The notes: generated by a model not told the origin, from the letters alone. 29,894 nucleotides of DNA from CAYMLL01 sp964390645 (GCA_964390645.1 CAYMLL010000057.1:1-29894); one strand, 5' to 3'. Shown: positions 15,026-22,938, counted from the stretch's first letter. Made by a program: numbers and translations.

Positions 15026-18000
15026 ATGAGACAACGCTCCCTTCGCGCTCTGAGCTCCCTGTTCGTGTTGGCGGCGTGCGTGCCGGCATTCTCACAGATC
15101 AAGGCCGTGCGACTCCGCAGAGCCGCGGTGCCCCCCGTCGGACCCGCGGGCGCCCGGCCGGAGCTGCCGGGAGCGGTCCCCGCAGCGGCCGCCGTGGCGG
15201 GAGCGACCGCGGAAGCGCAGCCGGCGAGCCCTGAAGAGCGGCTGAGGACGGAGCGCATCGAGAAGTTCCTCCAGCTCACCTTCGACCGTCGTCCGTCAGC
15301 GATGCTGAAGGCGTGGTCGACGCCTCCCGACGAAGAGAAGAAGGACGCGACGGAGAAGGGGATCGACACGGATCAGGACGCCGCTGCCGCTGCCGCTGCC
15401 GCTGCCGCTGCCGCTGCCGCTGCCGATCCCGACACGGACGCCGACGTCGACGCGGACACGGTCGCCGACGCGGACACGGTCGCCGACGCGGACACGGTCG
15501 CCGACGTGGACGCGGATACGGGGGCGAAGGCGGCCGCGGACGCGAAGGCAGCCGCCGAAGCCGCCGTGCACGCCGAGGCGAGCGCCGCCATCGATCGTCA
15601 GCTGAAGGGGTTCCAGCGTCAGGTGACCCTCGGGGAGTGGAATCCGGTGACGGCGTATCTCGCACGGCTCGCCGAGGAGGACGGCGCCAGGGCCTATCAG
15701 CACCTGCTGCGCTCGCTCGGCCGCAAGCCGGGCTCGGAGCCGTCGGGAGCTCCTGCCGTCCCGGCTCCGGGCATCCCGTGGCCGCCGGGAGTCCCTGCTG
15801 CGATCGCTTCGGGTAACGCAGCGGCCACGGGTGAGGTGAACGTCATCACACCGGTCGATGTCCTCGCGCTCGCCGACGCCTCGCCGCGCGCCCTGGAGAA
15901 GGAGGACATCGCGCTGCTCGCCGCGCTCCTGGGTCACGCGGAGCGCACCGGGAACTTTCTCGACAGGTTCTTCGAGGCGGTCGCGGCGGGAACGAGGCGC
16001 CTCGGGGGGGAGGACACCACGGCTCGTCGCGCCGCGGCCCGGCTCTTCCTCGCCTCCGACCATGCCGCGGAGGCCGAGTCGTATCTGCCCGATTTCGAGT
16101 CCGCGCAGCAGAAGGGTGATCACGAGGCGCTCGAGCTGCTGACGAAGTACTACCTCGGACTCGACAAGAAGCAGAAGAAGGACAAGAACACCGAGCATCT
16201 CGAGAAGGCGTGGAGCGTCACCCAGTCTATCCTGGCGGCCGACGAGGTCGAGACCGAGCTGCGGCTGCGCGCCCTGGAGCAGGCGGTCGACCTGGCACCG
16301 AAGCTGCGCGACGAGCTCGGCGAGGCCNNNNNNNNNNCGGAGAGCTTCACACGCGAGGCCGGGAGAGGTCGCCAGCTGCTCGCGACGATCGGCACGCTCG
16401 CGTCCGTCAACCAGCAGAAGTTGAAGCGGAACGACGCGCAGCGCCTGAAGGGGCTCGAGCTCCAGCACACGGCCGTCAACGCGCTCCTCGACGCGGCTCC
16501 CGAGAACGCGGGCGAGTGGAGAGACGCGCTGACGATCCTCGCGAACAACTGGCTGCGCGAGGCGGAGCTCTCGCGGCGGCTGGACACCTCCGGTGAGCCG
16601 ACGCTGCAGCGGGACCGGTACGGCAACTTCTTCTACATGGAGCTCCGGCAGCAGCGTGCCGAGAGTGCCGCCAACCGGCCCAAGCCGATCCCGAGCCGCA
16701 AGCTGATGGAGATCAGGCCCGGCACCAGGTGGATCGACCTCGTCCACGAGAGCTGGAAGCCCCAGTTCACCGCGATCAGCGCCCAGCTCTATCTCAAGAT
16801 CAACGACGAGGCGGCTGCCTTTCCGTACATCGAGCGACTCGCCGCGACTCACCCCGAGCGCGCATTCGAGATGTGCTCGGAGTTCCTCCGGGTGTGGACG
16901 AAGAATCACGACCTCAACGCGAACAACAATCGACGCAACCGCTACGTCTACTTCTACGGCTACGAGGAGCGTGCCGACGCCATTCCCCTGACCCGGTCGA
17001 AGCAGGATCGAAGTCTGGAGGAGCTGGCGAAGTGGGCCGAGCGCATCCGGGATCTGGCGATCGGCGACATCGAGGAGGAGCTCCTGGTCGACGCGTTCAC
17101 CAAGAGCCACTCGAACGCCGAGGTCTTCCGTCTCGAGGCGCTGGAGAACGTCTTCGGGGTCGTCCAGACATTGAAGCCCAGGACGCTCGCCGCCCTCGTC
17201 CAGACGATGCGCGGCAACCTCAACGGAGTCTGGCGCAAGCCGGAGGTCCAGAAGGCGCAGAAGACGAAGCGCAAGGACAAGGACATCGAGGCCGAGGTGC
17301 TGCGCGGCTACGGGGTGGCCGCCGGGGTCGTCAGCCGCGGTCTCGAGCTGTACACGGACAGCTGGGAGCTGCAGCTCGCCAGGGCCGCCCTCCTCTTCGA
17401 CGAGAACGCGTATCGCCAGGAAAACGTCGAGCTGAGCTCGGAGTTCTCGGGAAAGCGCGCGCGTGCGTACGACGAGTTCCGCAAGGCCGCCGCCTTCTAT
17501 TCGGCGAAGGTTCCCGAGCTGACGGAGGAGGAGGAGAGCACCGAGGTCTTCGACACGTGGTTCTACGCCAGCCTCGGCGCCTGTGACCTGGCCAGGGTCT
17601 CGCACGAGCACGCTCCCGACATCCGGCAGGCGTCGATGATACGCGCAGCCATCGACGCTCTGCCGAAGGACGCGGCGGAGCGGCACATCGCGATGATCGC
17701 GAGCTCGCTCTTCTCACGCATGAGCGGCGTCAATCCGGCCGTGAAGTTCAACTACCTGCGCGGCGGCTTCACCCTGCTCGGCGACGAGCGGCCCGAGGCG
17801 CGCCAGGCGCGGCAGGTTTACGACTACTACAAGGATCTGGTCAAGGAGATCCGCCTCGAGGTCGAGATCGACGGCACCGATGTCGTGGGCCACGAGGAGC
17901 CCTTCGGCGTCTTCGTCAACATTCGCCACACCAAGGAGATCGAGCGCGAGTCCGGCGGCTTCTCGAAGTACCTGCAGAACCAGAACAACCAGATGTACTC

Positions 18001-18268
18001 GTTCAACTACGGCCGGCCGACGGAGAACTACCGCGAGCGCTTCCAGGAGACCGTCGGGGAGGTGATGCAGGAGCACTTCGAGATCCGATCGATCACCTTT
18101 CACGACCCGAAGGTCGAGTCCCGGGGCGACCCCGTCGACGGGTGGCGCATCACGCCCTACGCCTACATCTTGCTGGAGGCGCGTGGACCCGAGGGCTGGC
18201 GTCGAGCACCGACTGTCGGCAACGCGTGGTGGACTGCGACTTCCTCGACACGTCCGGCTACGCCGTGA
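15026..18268 (+). CDS. Large exported protein, N-terminal part (interrupted by N gap and probable frameshift)
   Basis: This frame encodes 1080 residues and contains ten Ns at 16328-16337; the same frame is coding on both sides. The start MRQRSLRALSSLFVLAAC fits a signal peptide. LAAC is lipobox-like, while AFSQ offers a signal peptidase I site. No Shine-Dalgarno sequence is seen before the ATG. A low-complexity stretch of 15 Ala and D/A/V/T repeats follows near residues 119-175. The remainder is long and helix-rich without a domain I can name (TFDRRPSAMLKAW, LQLARAALLFDENAYR), probably a TPR-like solenoid, then a beta-rich part (RLEVEIDGTDVVGHEEPFGVFVNI). The last ~20 codons look unlike the rest, and the natural continuation (DCDFLDTSGYAVIPSE) is in another frame. 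Following the MoxR/VWA cluster suggests an envelope role; function is unknown. Confidence 0.8.
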   Translation: MRQRSLRALSSLFVLAACVPAFSQIKAVRLRRAAVPPVGPAGARPELPGAVPAAAAVAGATAEAQPASPEERLRTERIEKFLQLTFDRRPSAMLKAWSTPPDEEKKDATEKGIDTDQDAAAAAAAAAAAAAAADPDTDADVDADTVADADTVADADTVADVDADTGAKAAADAKAAAEAAVHAEASAAIDRQLKGFQRQVTLGEWNPVTAYLARLAEEDGARAYQHLLRSLGRKPGSEPSGAPAVPAPGIPWPPGVPAAIASGNAAATGEVNVITPVDVLALADASPRALEKEDIALLAALLGHAERTGNFLDRFFEAVAAGTRRLGGEDTTARRAAARLFLASDHAAEAESYLPDFESAQQKGDHEALELLTKYYLGLDKKQKKDKNTEHLEKAWSVTQSILAADEVETELRLRALEQAVDLAPKLRDELGEAXXXXESFTREAGRGRQLLATIGTLASVNQQKLKRNDAQRLKGLELQHTAVNALLDAAPENAGEWRDALTILANNWLREAELSRRLDTSGEPTLQRDRYGNFFYMELRQQRAESAANRPKPIPSRKLMEIRPGTRWIDLVHESWKPQFTAISAQLYLKINDEAAAFPYIERLAATHPERAFEMCSEFLRVWTKNHDLNANNNRRNRYVYFYGYEERADAIPLTRSKQDRSLEELAKWAERIRDLAIGDIEEELLVDAFTKSHSNAEVFRLEALENVFGVVQTLKPRTLAALVQTMRGNLNGVWRKPEVQKAQKTKRKDKDIEAEVLRGYGVAAGVVSRGLELYTDSWELQLARAALLFDENAYRQENVELSSEFSGKRARAYDEFRKAAAFYSAKVPELTEEEESTEVFDTWFYASLGACDLARVSHEHAPDIRQASMIRAAIDALPKDAAERHIAMIASSLFSRMSGVNPAVKFNYLRGGFTLLGDERPEARQARQVYDYYKDLVKEIRLEVEIDGTDVVGHEEPFGVFVNIRHTKEIERESGGFSKYLQNQNNQMYSFNYGRPTENYRERFQETVGEVMQEHFEIRSITFHDPKVESRGDPVDGWRITPYAYILLEARGPEGWRRAPTVGNAWWTATSSTRPATP
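15380..15424 (+). repeat. (GCCGCT)n poly-alanine repeat
   Basis: Fifteen alanine codons alternate GCC and GCT. The hexamer repeat lies inside the large gene, between the signal peptide and the helical body. It is a likely slippage site. Confidence 0.9.
15449..15502 (+). repeat. 18-bp tandem repeat x3
   Basis: Three perfect copies of GACGCGGACACGGTCGCC encode DADTVA three times. They are followed by a degraded copy. The stretch is a probable flexible acidic linker. Confidence 0.9.
16328..16337. other. Assembly gap (10 N)
   Basis: Ten ambiguous bases within the large gene. The reading frame before the gap equals the frame after it, so if the gene is intact the true gap is 10 bases or differs from 10 by a multiple of three. 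Up to four codons are directly affected; the real missing length is unknown. Confidence 1.
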
Positions 18269-19032
18269 TTCCGAGCGAGGCGGCACCCGGGCCGCTCGAC
18301 GCGTCCGGTGCCGTCGTCGACGAGCGTCCGCTCGACGGACTCGAGATCACGCAGACGCTCGACGAGCGCCAGGCAGAGAAGGGTCATCTCATCGTCGAGG
18401 TGAAGGCGACCGGGCGTGGTCTGGTCCCCGATCTCGACGAGCTTCTCGACCTCTCGTCCGAGCAGTTCGAGGTGACGAAGCTCGACGACCAGGGGCTCGC
18501 CGCGATGCGCATGGACGGCGAGAGTCAGGACAACGTCGTGCTGTCCGAGCGCGTCTGGATGATCGAGATGCGGGCGCGTGACGGTCTCGCCGAGACCCCG
18601 TCGACGTTCCGGTTCGCGGCGAGCAAGATGGAGGACGCCAGGCTGGTCTATCAACGCTATGTCGACGCCGACCTGGACGTGGTGACGGACCTCGTCGACC
18701 TCGAGGAGAGCTACGGGCAGCCGTCCTACATGTGGGCCTGGGCGCTCGGCGGCGTCGTGCTCCTGCTCGGTGTCGGTGTCGCGGTCATCCGCCGGCGTCC
18801 GAAGGTCGATGCCGTCGACACCGGTCGCTTCCGGATGCCTGCCGATGTCACCCCGTTCACGATCCTTGCGCTGCTGCGAAGGATCCGCGAGGAGGCAGGC
18901 GTCGCCGACTCCGACAGGAAGGACCTCGACGCCGTCATCGTCGAGGTCGAGCGGCAGTTCTTCCGCGAGGAGAGCCACGGCGAGCTCGATCTGCGCGCCG
19001 TCGCCGAGGGCTGGCTGCGGCGGGTGGCGTGA
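18226..19032 (+). CDS. Large exported protein, C-terminal part in shifted frame
   Basis: About 268 residues in a frame offset from the upstream part. Coding character picks up at VVDCDFLDTSGYAVIPSEAAPG (GTG at 18226 or 18229) and continues through a beta-rich segment to a membrane span at 18730-18780 (MWAWALGGVVLLLGVGVAVI) followed by RRRPK and a cytoplasmic helical tail of about 80 residues ending LDLRAVAEGWLRRVA. With no signal peptide of its own but an exported-looking N-terminal half and a C-terminal membrane anchor, it makes sense only as the end of the preceding protein (about 1335 residues together). The shift lies roughly between 18195 and 18230. Given the draft scaffold, a sequencing or assembly indel is the likeliest cause; a true pseudogene is possible. 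Confidence 0.75.
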   Translation: MVDCDFLDTSGYAVIPSEAAPGPLDASGAVVDERPLDGLEITQTLDERQAEKGHLIVEVKATGRGLVPDLDELLDLSSEQFEVTKLDDQGLAAMRMDGESQDNVVLSERVWMIEMRARDGLAETPSTFRFAASKMEDARLVYQRYVDADLDVVTDLVDLEESYGQPSYMWAWALGGVVLLLGVGVAVIRRRPKVDAVDTGRFRMPADVTPFTILALLRRIREEAGVADSDRKDLDAVIVEVERQFFREESHGELDLRAVAEGWLRRVA

Positions 19033-19098
19033 CCGGCGCCGGCTCGTGCCGCGCCTCTCGTTCCGCGTGTCCTCGTCTCACGTGCCGCCCGTTGAGCC

Positions 19099-19142
19099 CG
19101 AGCCCGTCCGGCGCCGGCCTCTCGAAGCGCCGGACGGGCTCG
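19099..19142. terminator. 16-bp perfect inverted repeat between convergent genes
   Basis: CGAGCCCGTCCGGCGC (19099-19114), a 12-base loop, then GCGCCGGACGGGCTCG (19127-19142). It lies 66 bases after the large gene and 70 bases after the stop of the minus-strand gene, so it can serve both strands. No T-run is present on either side. Confidence 0.65.
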
Positions 19143-19212
19143 ACTCCTGCACGGTGCGGTACGGGGCTGCGCCCGTCGGGGGGTGCGATCCGACGGGCGA
19201 GCCTCGAGCGCA

Positions 19213-21345
19213 TCAGAGGCTGTAGTCGTCGCAGCCGACGGCCCCGTCGGCCGCGTTCTGCGAGTAGGCCGGGGTGCCGACGGGAGGCGGAATCGGGAAT
19301 CCGCCCGTGAAGAGGAAGTTGAAGAGGAAGACGGCGGAGCTCAGGTCGAGCGTTCCCTGACCGTTGGCGAAGCACGACGCCAGGCAGCCGGGAGCGTCCT
19401 CTCCGAGGAAGAGGAAGGCGAGAGCGGTGACTCCGTCGCTGATATCCGTCGAGCCGTCCTGATTGCAGTCGCCGCGGATGAAGGGGCCGACTCCCGGTGA
19501 CGCGAACACCAGCAGGGTGCTGATCACCGTTCCCTTGGGTCCGGAGATCGTCACGTGAGTGATGCCGTCGCCGAACGAGGTGGCCCCCGCGACCTCCGAC
19601 GACTCGCCGTCGAGCTCCTCGAGACCCGCGAAGTTGCTGGTCTCGTACTCGCCGTCGAGCACGTCCAGGAGGCTGGCGCCGCCGGGATTGATGGTCAGGA
19701 TCAGGCGCGTGAACTGTGACGAGATGTCGAGGATGCTCACCGGTCCGAACTCGGTGAAGCCGTCGCCGCCGGAGGCGTCGGGGTTGGAGACCGTGCCGGT
19801 CGCGGGGTCGTAGTCTCCACCGATGTTGACGGTTGTCACGGCCTCGCTGAGCTCCGCGTACGCGACGACATCGTCGCCCGACCGGGCGATGATCTGCATC
19901 ACCGCGTCCTCCTCGAGGAGGTCGACCTCGACGCCGAGGTCCGCGACGATGACGACGGGAGCCTCGGCGACCGAGAGGCTCCGCGGCAGTGGCGCGCTGA
20001 CGGCGCCGCCCTCGTTCGAGACCAGCACCTGGTCCTGGGTGAGGTCGTACCCTCCGAGCCCCGGATCGTCGAGGATCTGCCACGGCGGCGTCTCGACCCC
20101 TTCCGGGTCGACCGCAGGGATGAAGTCGTAGCGGCCGAGATCCGCGCCGTTGTCGCGCCAGAAGTGGTCCTGGAGCCAGAGATTGCGCTCGGCGCCGTCG
20201 GACGGCTCGGTGCTGAAGTCGTGCAGCGAGCTGCCGAGCGCGTCGCCGATCCTGGGGACCAGCCTGCTGTTGAAGCCCATGATCATGCTGACGCGGAACA
20301 TCCCGCTGCCGTCCTCGGGGAACCCCCAGTAGGCGGCGTGGGCCTCGACCTGCGCGAGGTCGTCTCCGCAGGTGTCCTCGCCGTTGTCCACGTCGACGTT
20401 CGTCATCATCTGCATCAGGTAGACGTGCGTGATCGGCAGCAGGAAGTCCGGCGGAAAGCCGAAGCCGATCAGCTCCGACCAGATGCCGAGATCCTCGTGG
20501 TCGGTGACCAGCGGAAAGATCGTGTCACGGAAGTAGGCCGCGAGGTCGACGCTCTCCCAGCCGAAGAGCGTCGGCAGGGAGCCGTTCGCCAGGCCCTCGA
20601 GGTCGTCGACAGGAATCAGGTAGCCGCGGATGTCGAGCTCGTCCCGTGGCCGGAACCAGCGGTTGCACGAACTGTTCTCGACGAACTCGGTGCTCGGGTC
20701 GTCGGTGTTGTTGCGGAACACGAAGCTCTTCTTCCAGCCCTCGATCTCGTCGTAGGCGAAGTCCTGACCCTCCTGCGGCGAGGTCCGGTAGTCGACGCGG
20801 TACCTGGCGTACCCGAGCCCGTGCTGGTTGTTGCCGAGGTTGTTGTAGACGTACGCGTTCGACTCGTCGGTCCAGCCGTTGTGGTCGTTGATCTCGAAGT
20901 CGTAGCCCGTCGCCTCCGCGAGGTTGCAGCGGTTGGGGCCGTTGCCGCTGGCCCAGAAGCCCGTCCAGTCCTCTCCCTCGTAGATGACTCCGTACTCGGG
21001 GCGCGACGACACGGAGAGCAGCGTGCTGTCGTCGTCGTTGGCGCGCACCGAGTGCAGGATGGGCTCGTTCTCGTCGATCACTCCGTCGGCGTTGTGGTCC
21101 ATGTGGGCGAAGCCCCAGGTGCCGGCGAAGTTGCCGCAGTCCGTCTCGATCTCGAAGTCGTCGTCGGTGTACGGCAGCATGTCGTCGCCGGGGAACATGC
21201 CGATGTAGCTCTCGTCGCTGTCCCCCCCGAGGCTGAGGATGTTGTACGAGTAGGCCGGCGCCGGAGCCCCGGCCCGGATGCCGGCCGGACCGACCCACCA
21301 CGAGAGAGCCATCGCCGCGGTCAGAAACAACAGGATCTTCTTCAT
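19213..21345 (-). CDS. Exported acidic EF-hand/dockerin-like surface protein of unknown function
   Basis: A protein of 710 residues. The start at 21345 is fixed by GGAGGTGA just upstream and a textbook signal peptide (MKKILLFLTAAMALSWWVGP, cleaved near AGIRAGA). The mature part is rich in Asp, Gly and aromatics. DHNADGVIDENE at 83-94 is a complete EF-hand calcium loop (D, N, D, D and E at positions 1, 3, 5, 9, 12). A beta-rich region from about residue 460 to 620 precedes a C-terminal dockerin-like module opening FIRGDCNQDGSTDISDGV. Its second repeat (CFANGQGTLDLSSAV) has lost several calcium ligands. I recognise no enzymatic domain in the N-terminal ~450 residues. It probably sits on the surface, is stabilised by calcium, and may be controlled by the tandem repeats upstream. 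Confidence 0.8.
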   Translation of the reverse strand: MKKILLFLTAAMALSWWVGPAGIRAGAPAPAYSYNILSLGGDSDESYIGMFPGDDMLPYTDDDFEIETDCGNFAGTWGFAHMDHNADGVIDENEPILHSVRANDDDSTLLSVSSRPEYGVIYEGEDWTGFWASGNGPNRCNLAEATGYDFEINDHNGWTDESNAYVYNNLGNNQHGLGYARYRVDYRTSPQEGQDFAYDEIEGWKKSFVFRNNTDDPSTEFVENSSCNRWFRPRDELDIRGYLIPVDDLEGLANGSLPTLFGWESVDLAAYFRDTIFPLVTDHEDLGIWSELIGFGFPPDFLLPITHVYLMQMMTNVDVDNGEDTCGDDLAQVEAHAAYWGFPEDGSGMFRVSMIMGFNSRLVPRIGDALGSSLHDFSTEPSDGAERNLWLQDHFWRDNGADLGRYDFIPAVDPEGVETPPWQILDDPGLGGYDLTQDQVLVSNEGGAVSAPLPRSLSVAEAPVVIVADLGVEVDLLEEDAVMQIIARSGDDVVAYAELSEAVTTVNIGGDYDPATGTVSNPDASGGDGFTEFGPVSILDISSQFTRLILTINPGGASLLDVLDGEYETSNFAGLEELDGESSEVAGATSFGDGITHVTISGPKGTVISTLLVFASPGVGPFIRGDCNQDGSTDISDGVTALAFLFLGEDAPGCLASCFANGQGTLDLSSAVFLFNFLFTGGFPIPPPVGTPAYSQNAADGAVGCDDYSL

Positions 21346-21347
21346 GG

Positions 21348-21355
21348 TCACCTCC
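21348..21355 (-). promoter_or_regulatory. Strong ribosome binding site fixing the start at 21345
   Basis: On the minus strand GGAGGTGA is followed by CC and ATG. The frame is open well upstream, but only this ATG carries both a near-perfect Shine-Dalgarno sequence and a signal peptide. Confidence 0.75.
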
Positions 21356-21459
21356 GACTGAAAAGGACCGGCGGGAGATCCACCGCCTGCCGCGCGAAGC
21401 GTTGCAGGCCGCGTCAGGGAACGCTCCCCATCTGATCGATACCCAAACCTCAGAGCACG

Positions 21460-21489
21460 ATGGTAACCCAGGGCGGTTACACCCCGCAA
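21460..21489 (-). promoter_or_regulatory. Candidate promoter inside the tandem repeats
   Basis: On the minus strand TTGCGG (21489-21484) and TACCAT (21465-21460) are 18 bases apart. Transcription would begin near 21453, giving a leader of about 110 bases. The leader contains GCCTGC/GCAGGC pairing at 21385-21409. The -35 box sits in the gene-proximal repeat copy. Confidence 0.3.
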
Positions 21490-21512
21490 GCCGGCGGTTA
21501 CACCCCGCAAGC
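21472..21512. repeat. Two tandem 20-bp direct repeats upstream of the EF-hand/dockerin gene
   Basis: GGCGGTTACACCCCGCAAGC occurs at 21472-21491 and again at 21493-21512, a period of 21 bases or two helical turns. An inverted copy of the core (GGTAACC at 21462-21468) lies next to it. The position about 127-167 bases before the start codon suggests an operator or activator site. Confidence 0.7.
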
Positions 21513-21541
21513 GGATTGTCAGCGGGATGTCCGCTCATCTC

Positions 21542-21588
21542 GTCCGGGCGGCGGCTCTCGCCGCCACTGCGCCAGATCTCTCCCGGAC
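21542..21588 (-). terminator. Nested hairpin after the BNR/sialidase-fold gene
   Basis: GTCCGGG (21542-21548) pairs with CCCGGAC (21582-21588). Inside, GGCGGC (21550-21555) pairs with GCCGCC (21560-21565) over a 4-base loop. The structure begins 12 bases past the stop of the minus-strand gene ending at 21600. It would separate that gene from the downstream EF-hand/dockerin gene. Confidence 0.45.
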
Positions 21589-21599
21589 CCGCCGGCGGC

Positions 21600-22799
21600 T
21601 CAGCGGATCGACCGCAGCCAGTCGCTCCCCAGCCGCGCGTGGCGGATCGACTTGCCGGACGGTGTCGACAGCGTGTACGTGACGTGCACCGTACCGTCTC
21701 GCGACTGGAGGACCGAGGGGTAGGAGAAGGACGAGCCGCCGGGCTCGGACTGTGCCAGCGGCCGCGTCGGGGTCCAGGATGCCCCCTCGTCACTGGAGAT
21801 CGCCACGGAGAGACGGTGGCGGCCGCGCTCCGTGTCGTTGCAGACGAGCAGCCAGCGGCCGCTGCGCAGGGCGATGGCTTCGAGGCTGGAGCCCGGATTG
21901 GGGAGCCGGGTGTCGACTGCCGGTGACCACGTGACACCATCGTCCTTCGAGATGCTCTGCAGCACGCGCGCGGGAGCGTTGCCCGAGTCGCGGTGCAACG
22001 CCAGCAGCGTGCCGTCCTTCCTGCGCAGGACCGTCGGCTGGATGGGGCCGAGCCCGACGATCGGCGAGCTGGCCCGCCAGGAGTCGCCTCCGTCGTCGGA
22101 GATCGCCATCAGGGAGAGGTTGAAGCCGTCGGAGTAGAGGGGAAGGAGGATACGCCCCGTCGGCAGGACGACGGGATGGGTGCGGGTCATCCAGCCGGTC
22201 TGTCGCTTGATCGCGTCCCCGGCCGCCGCGGTGATCCCTCGCGAGTAGGGTGGCGCGTACTCCGCCCACAGGTCCTCTTCGAGCTCGAGCGAGCGGAACC
22301 CCTCCCTGACCGCGCGCTGGAAGCCATCGCCCGGCAGCAGCTGGATGGTGTCCTGCCAGGTCCACCGCGGGGCGCCGTCGTCGCCAGGGTCGTCCGCGCG
22401 GCGGTACTTCAGCAGCGAGTGTTCCCAGCGGTTCGCGACGACGACGATCCAGAAGAGCCAGAGCCGTCCCCGCCGGTCGACGAAGAGCACCGGGTTGCAG
22501 TCGGGAAGACCGGGGGTGTCGGCGAGCGTGAAGGTCGGGCCCCACCGCGAGTCGTCCCGGCGCCAGCGTGATCCCAGGACGCGCACGTCGTTGGCTTGCC
22601 GTTCGCCGGAGCCGTGGTACCAGCAGGCGAGGAGGTCGCCGTCCGGGAGCTCGACGATGCTGCTGGAGTGGACGTGCTTCTGCTGGAGCGGGAAGATGTT
22701 CCCGGACAGCATGCCCGGATCGGGCGTGGCGCGCGCGGAGGCTCCGCAGACAGCGAGGGAAAGGACCCACCCGAGGGTCGCGAAACAACGTCTCATCAT
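21600..22799 (-). CDS. Exported BNR/sialidase-fold protein
   Basis: A protein of 399 residues. The start at 22799 (ATGATG) is chosen because AGGTGAT lies upstream and it yields the signal peptide MMRRCFATLGWVLSLAVCGASARA. The frame is open further to 22877 but without such features. Asp-box motifs (S-x-D-x-G-x-x-W) occur at 234-241 (SDDGGDSW), 284-291 (SKDDGVTW) and 335-342 (SSDEGASW), spaced as in a six-bladed sialidase propeller. Other matches include SSSIVELPDGDLLACWYHG and RTHPVVLPTGRILLPLYSD. The family (BNR_2 / exo-alpha-sialidase-like) contains true sialidases and many proteins of other or unknown activity, so substrate is open. It is divergent from the LTD/CotH gene and upstream of the EF-hand/dockerin gene on the same strand. 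Confidence 0.88.
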   Translation of the reverse strand: MMRRCFATLGWVLSLAVCGASARATPDPGMLSGNIFPLQQKHVHSSSIVELPDGDLLACWYHGSGERQANDVRVLGSRWRRDDSRWGPTFTLADTPGLPDCNPVLFVDRRGRLWLFWIVVVANRWEHSLLKYRRADDPGDDGAPRWTWQDTIQLLPGDGFQRAVREGFRSLELEEDLWAEYAPPYSRGITAAAGDAIKRQTGWMTRTHPVVLPTGRILLPLYSDGFNLSLMAISDDGGDSWRASSPIVGLGPIQPTVLRRKDGTLLALHRDSGNAPARVLQSISKDDGVTWSPAVDTRLPNPGSSLEAIALRSGRWLLVCNDTERGRHRLSVAISSDEGASWTPTRPLAQSEPGGSSFSYPSVLQSRDGTVHVTYTLSTPSGKSIRHARLGSDWLRSIR

Positions 22800-22848
22800 C
22801 GTTCGATCACCTGCGTTGACGGACCGGAACCCGGACATCTCACGGTCG

Positions 22849-22877
22849 AGTATCCCTGCTCGGGGCGGCCGGCTCAA
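22849..22877 (-). promoter_or_regulatory. Candidate promoter for the BNR/sialidase-fold gene
   Basis: On the minus strand TTGAGC (22877-22872) and GATACT (22854-22849) are 17 bases apart, each 4 of 6 to consensus. The leader would be about 40 bases. It stands back to back with a candidate promoter for the divergent gene. Confidence 0.45.
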
Positions 22878-22909
22878 GATCCCGGAGATCGGCGCAGGCG
22901 TCGGATGGA

Positions 22910-22938
22910 GTGAAAGTCGACGGATGCTGTGTCATGAT
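22910..22938 (+). promoter_or_regulatory. Candidate promoter for the LTD/CotH/dockerin gene
   Basis: GTGAAA (22910-22915) and CATGAT (22933-22938) are 17 bases apart, each 4 of 6 to consensus. The leader would be about 40 bases before ATG-22986. Confidence 0.35.

Noticed and set aside
15380..15502. CRISPR-like or regulatory repeat array
   Set aside because: Units are contiguous without spacers, in frame and encode Ala and DADTVA repeats inside a gene, so this is a coding microsatellite.
15296..17686. Minus-strand ORF of 796 codons opposite the giant gene
   Set aside because: It is a shadow of the plus-strand frame. It runs through the N gap and the repeat block with no recognisable domain.
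18200..18268. Programmed ribosomal frameshift in the giant gene
   Set aside because: No slippery heptamer with a downstream pseudoknot could be picked out, and the scaffold already has an assembly gap in this gene. An indel error is simpler.
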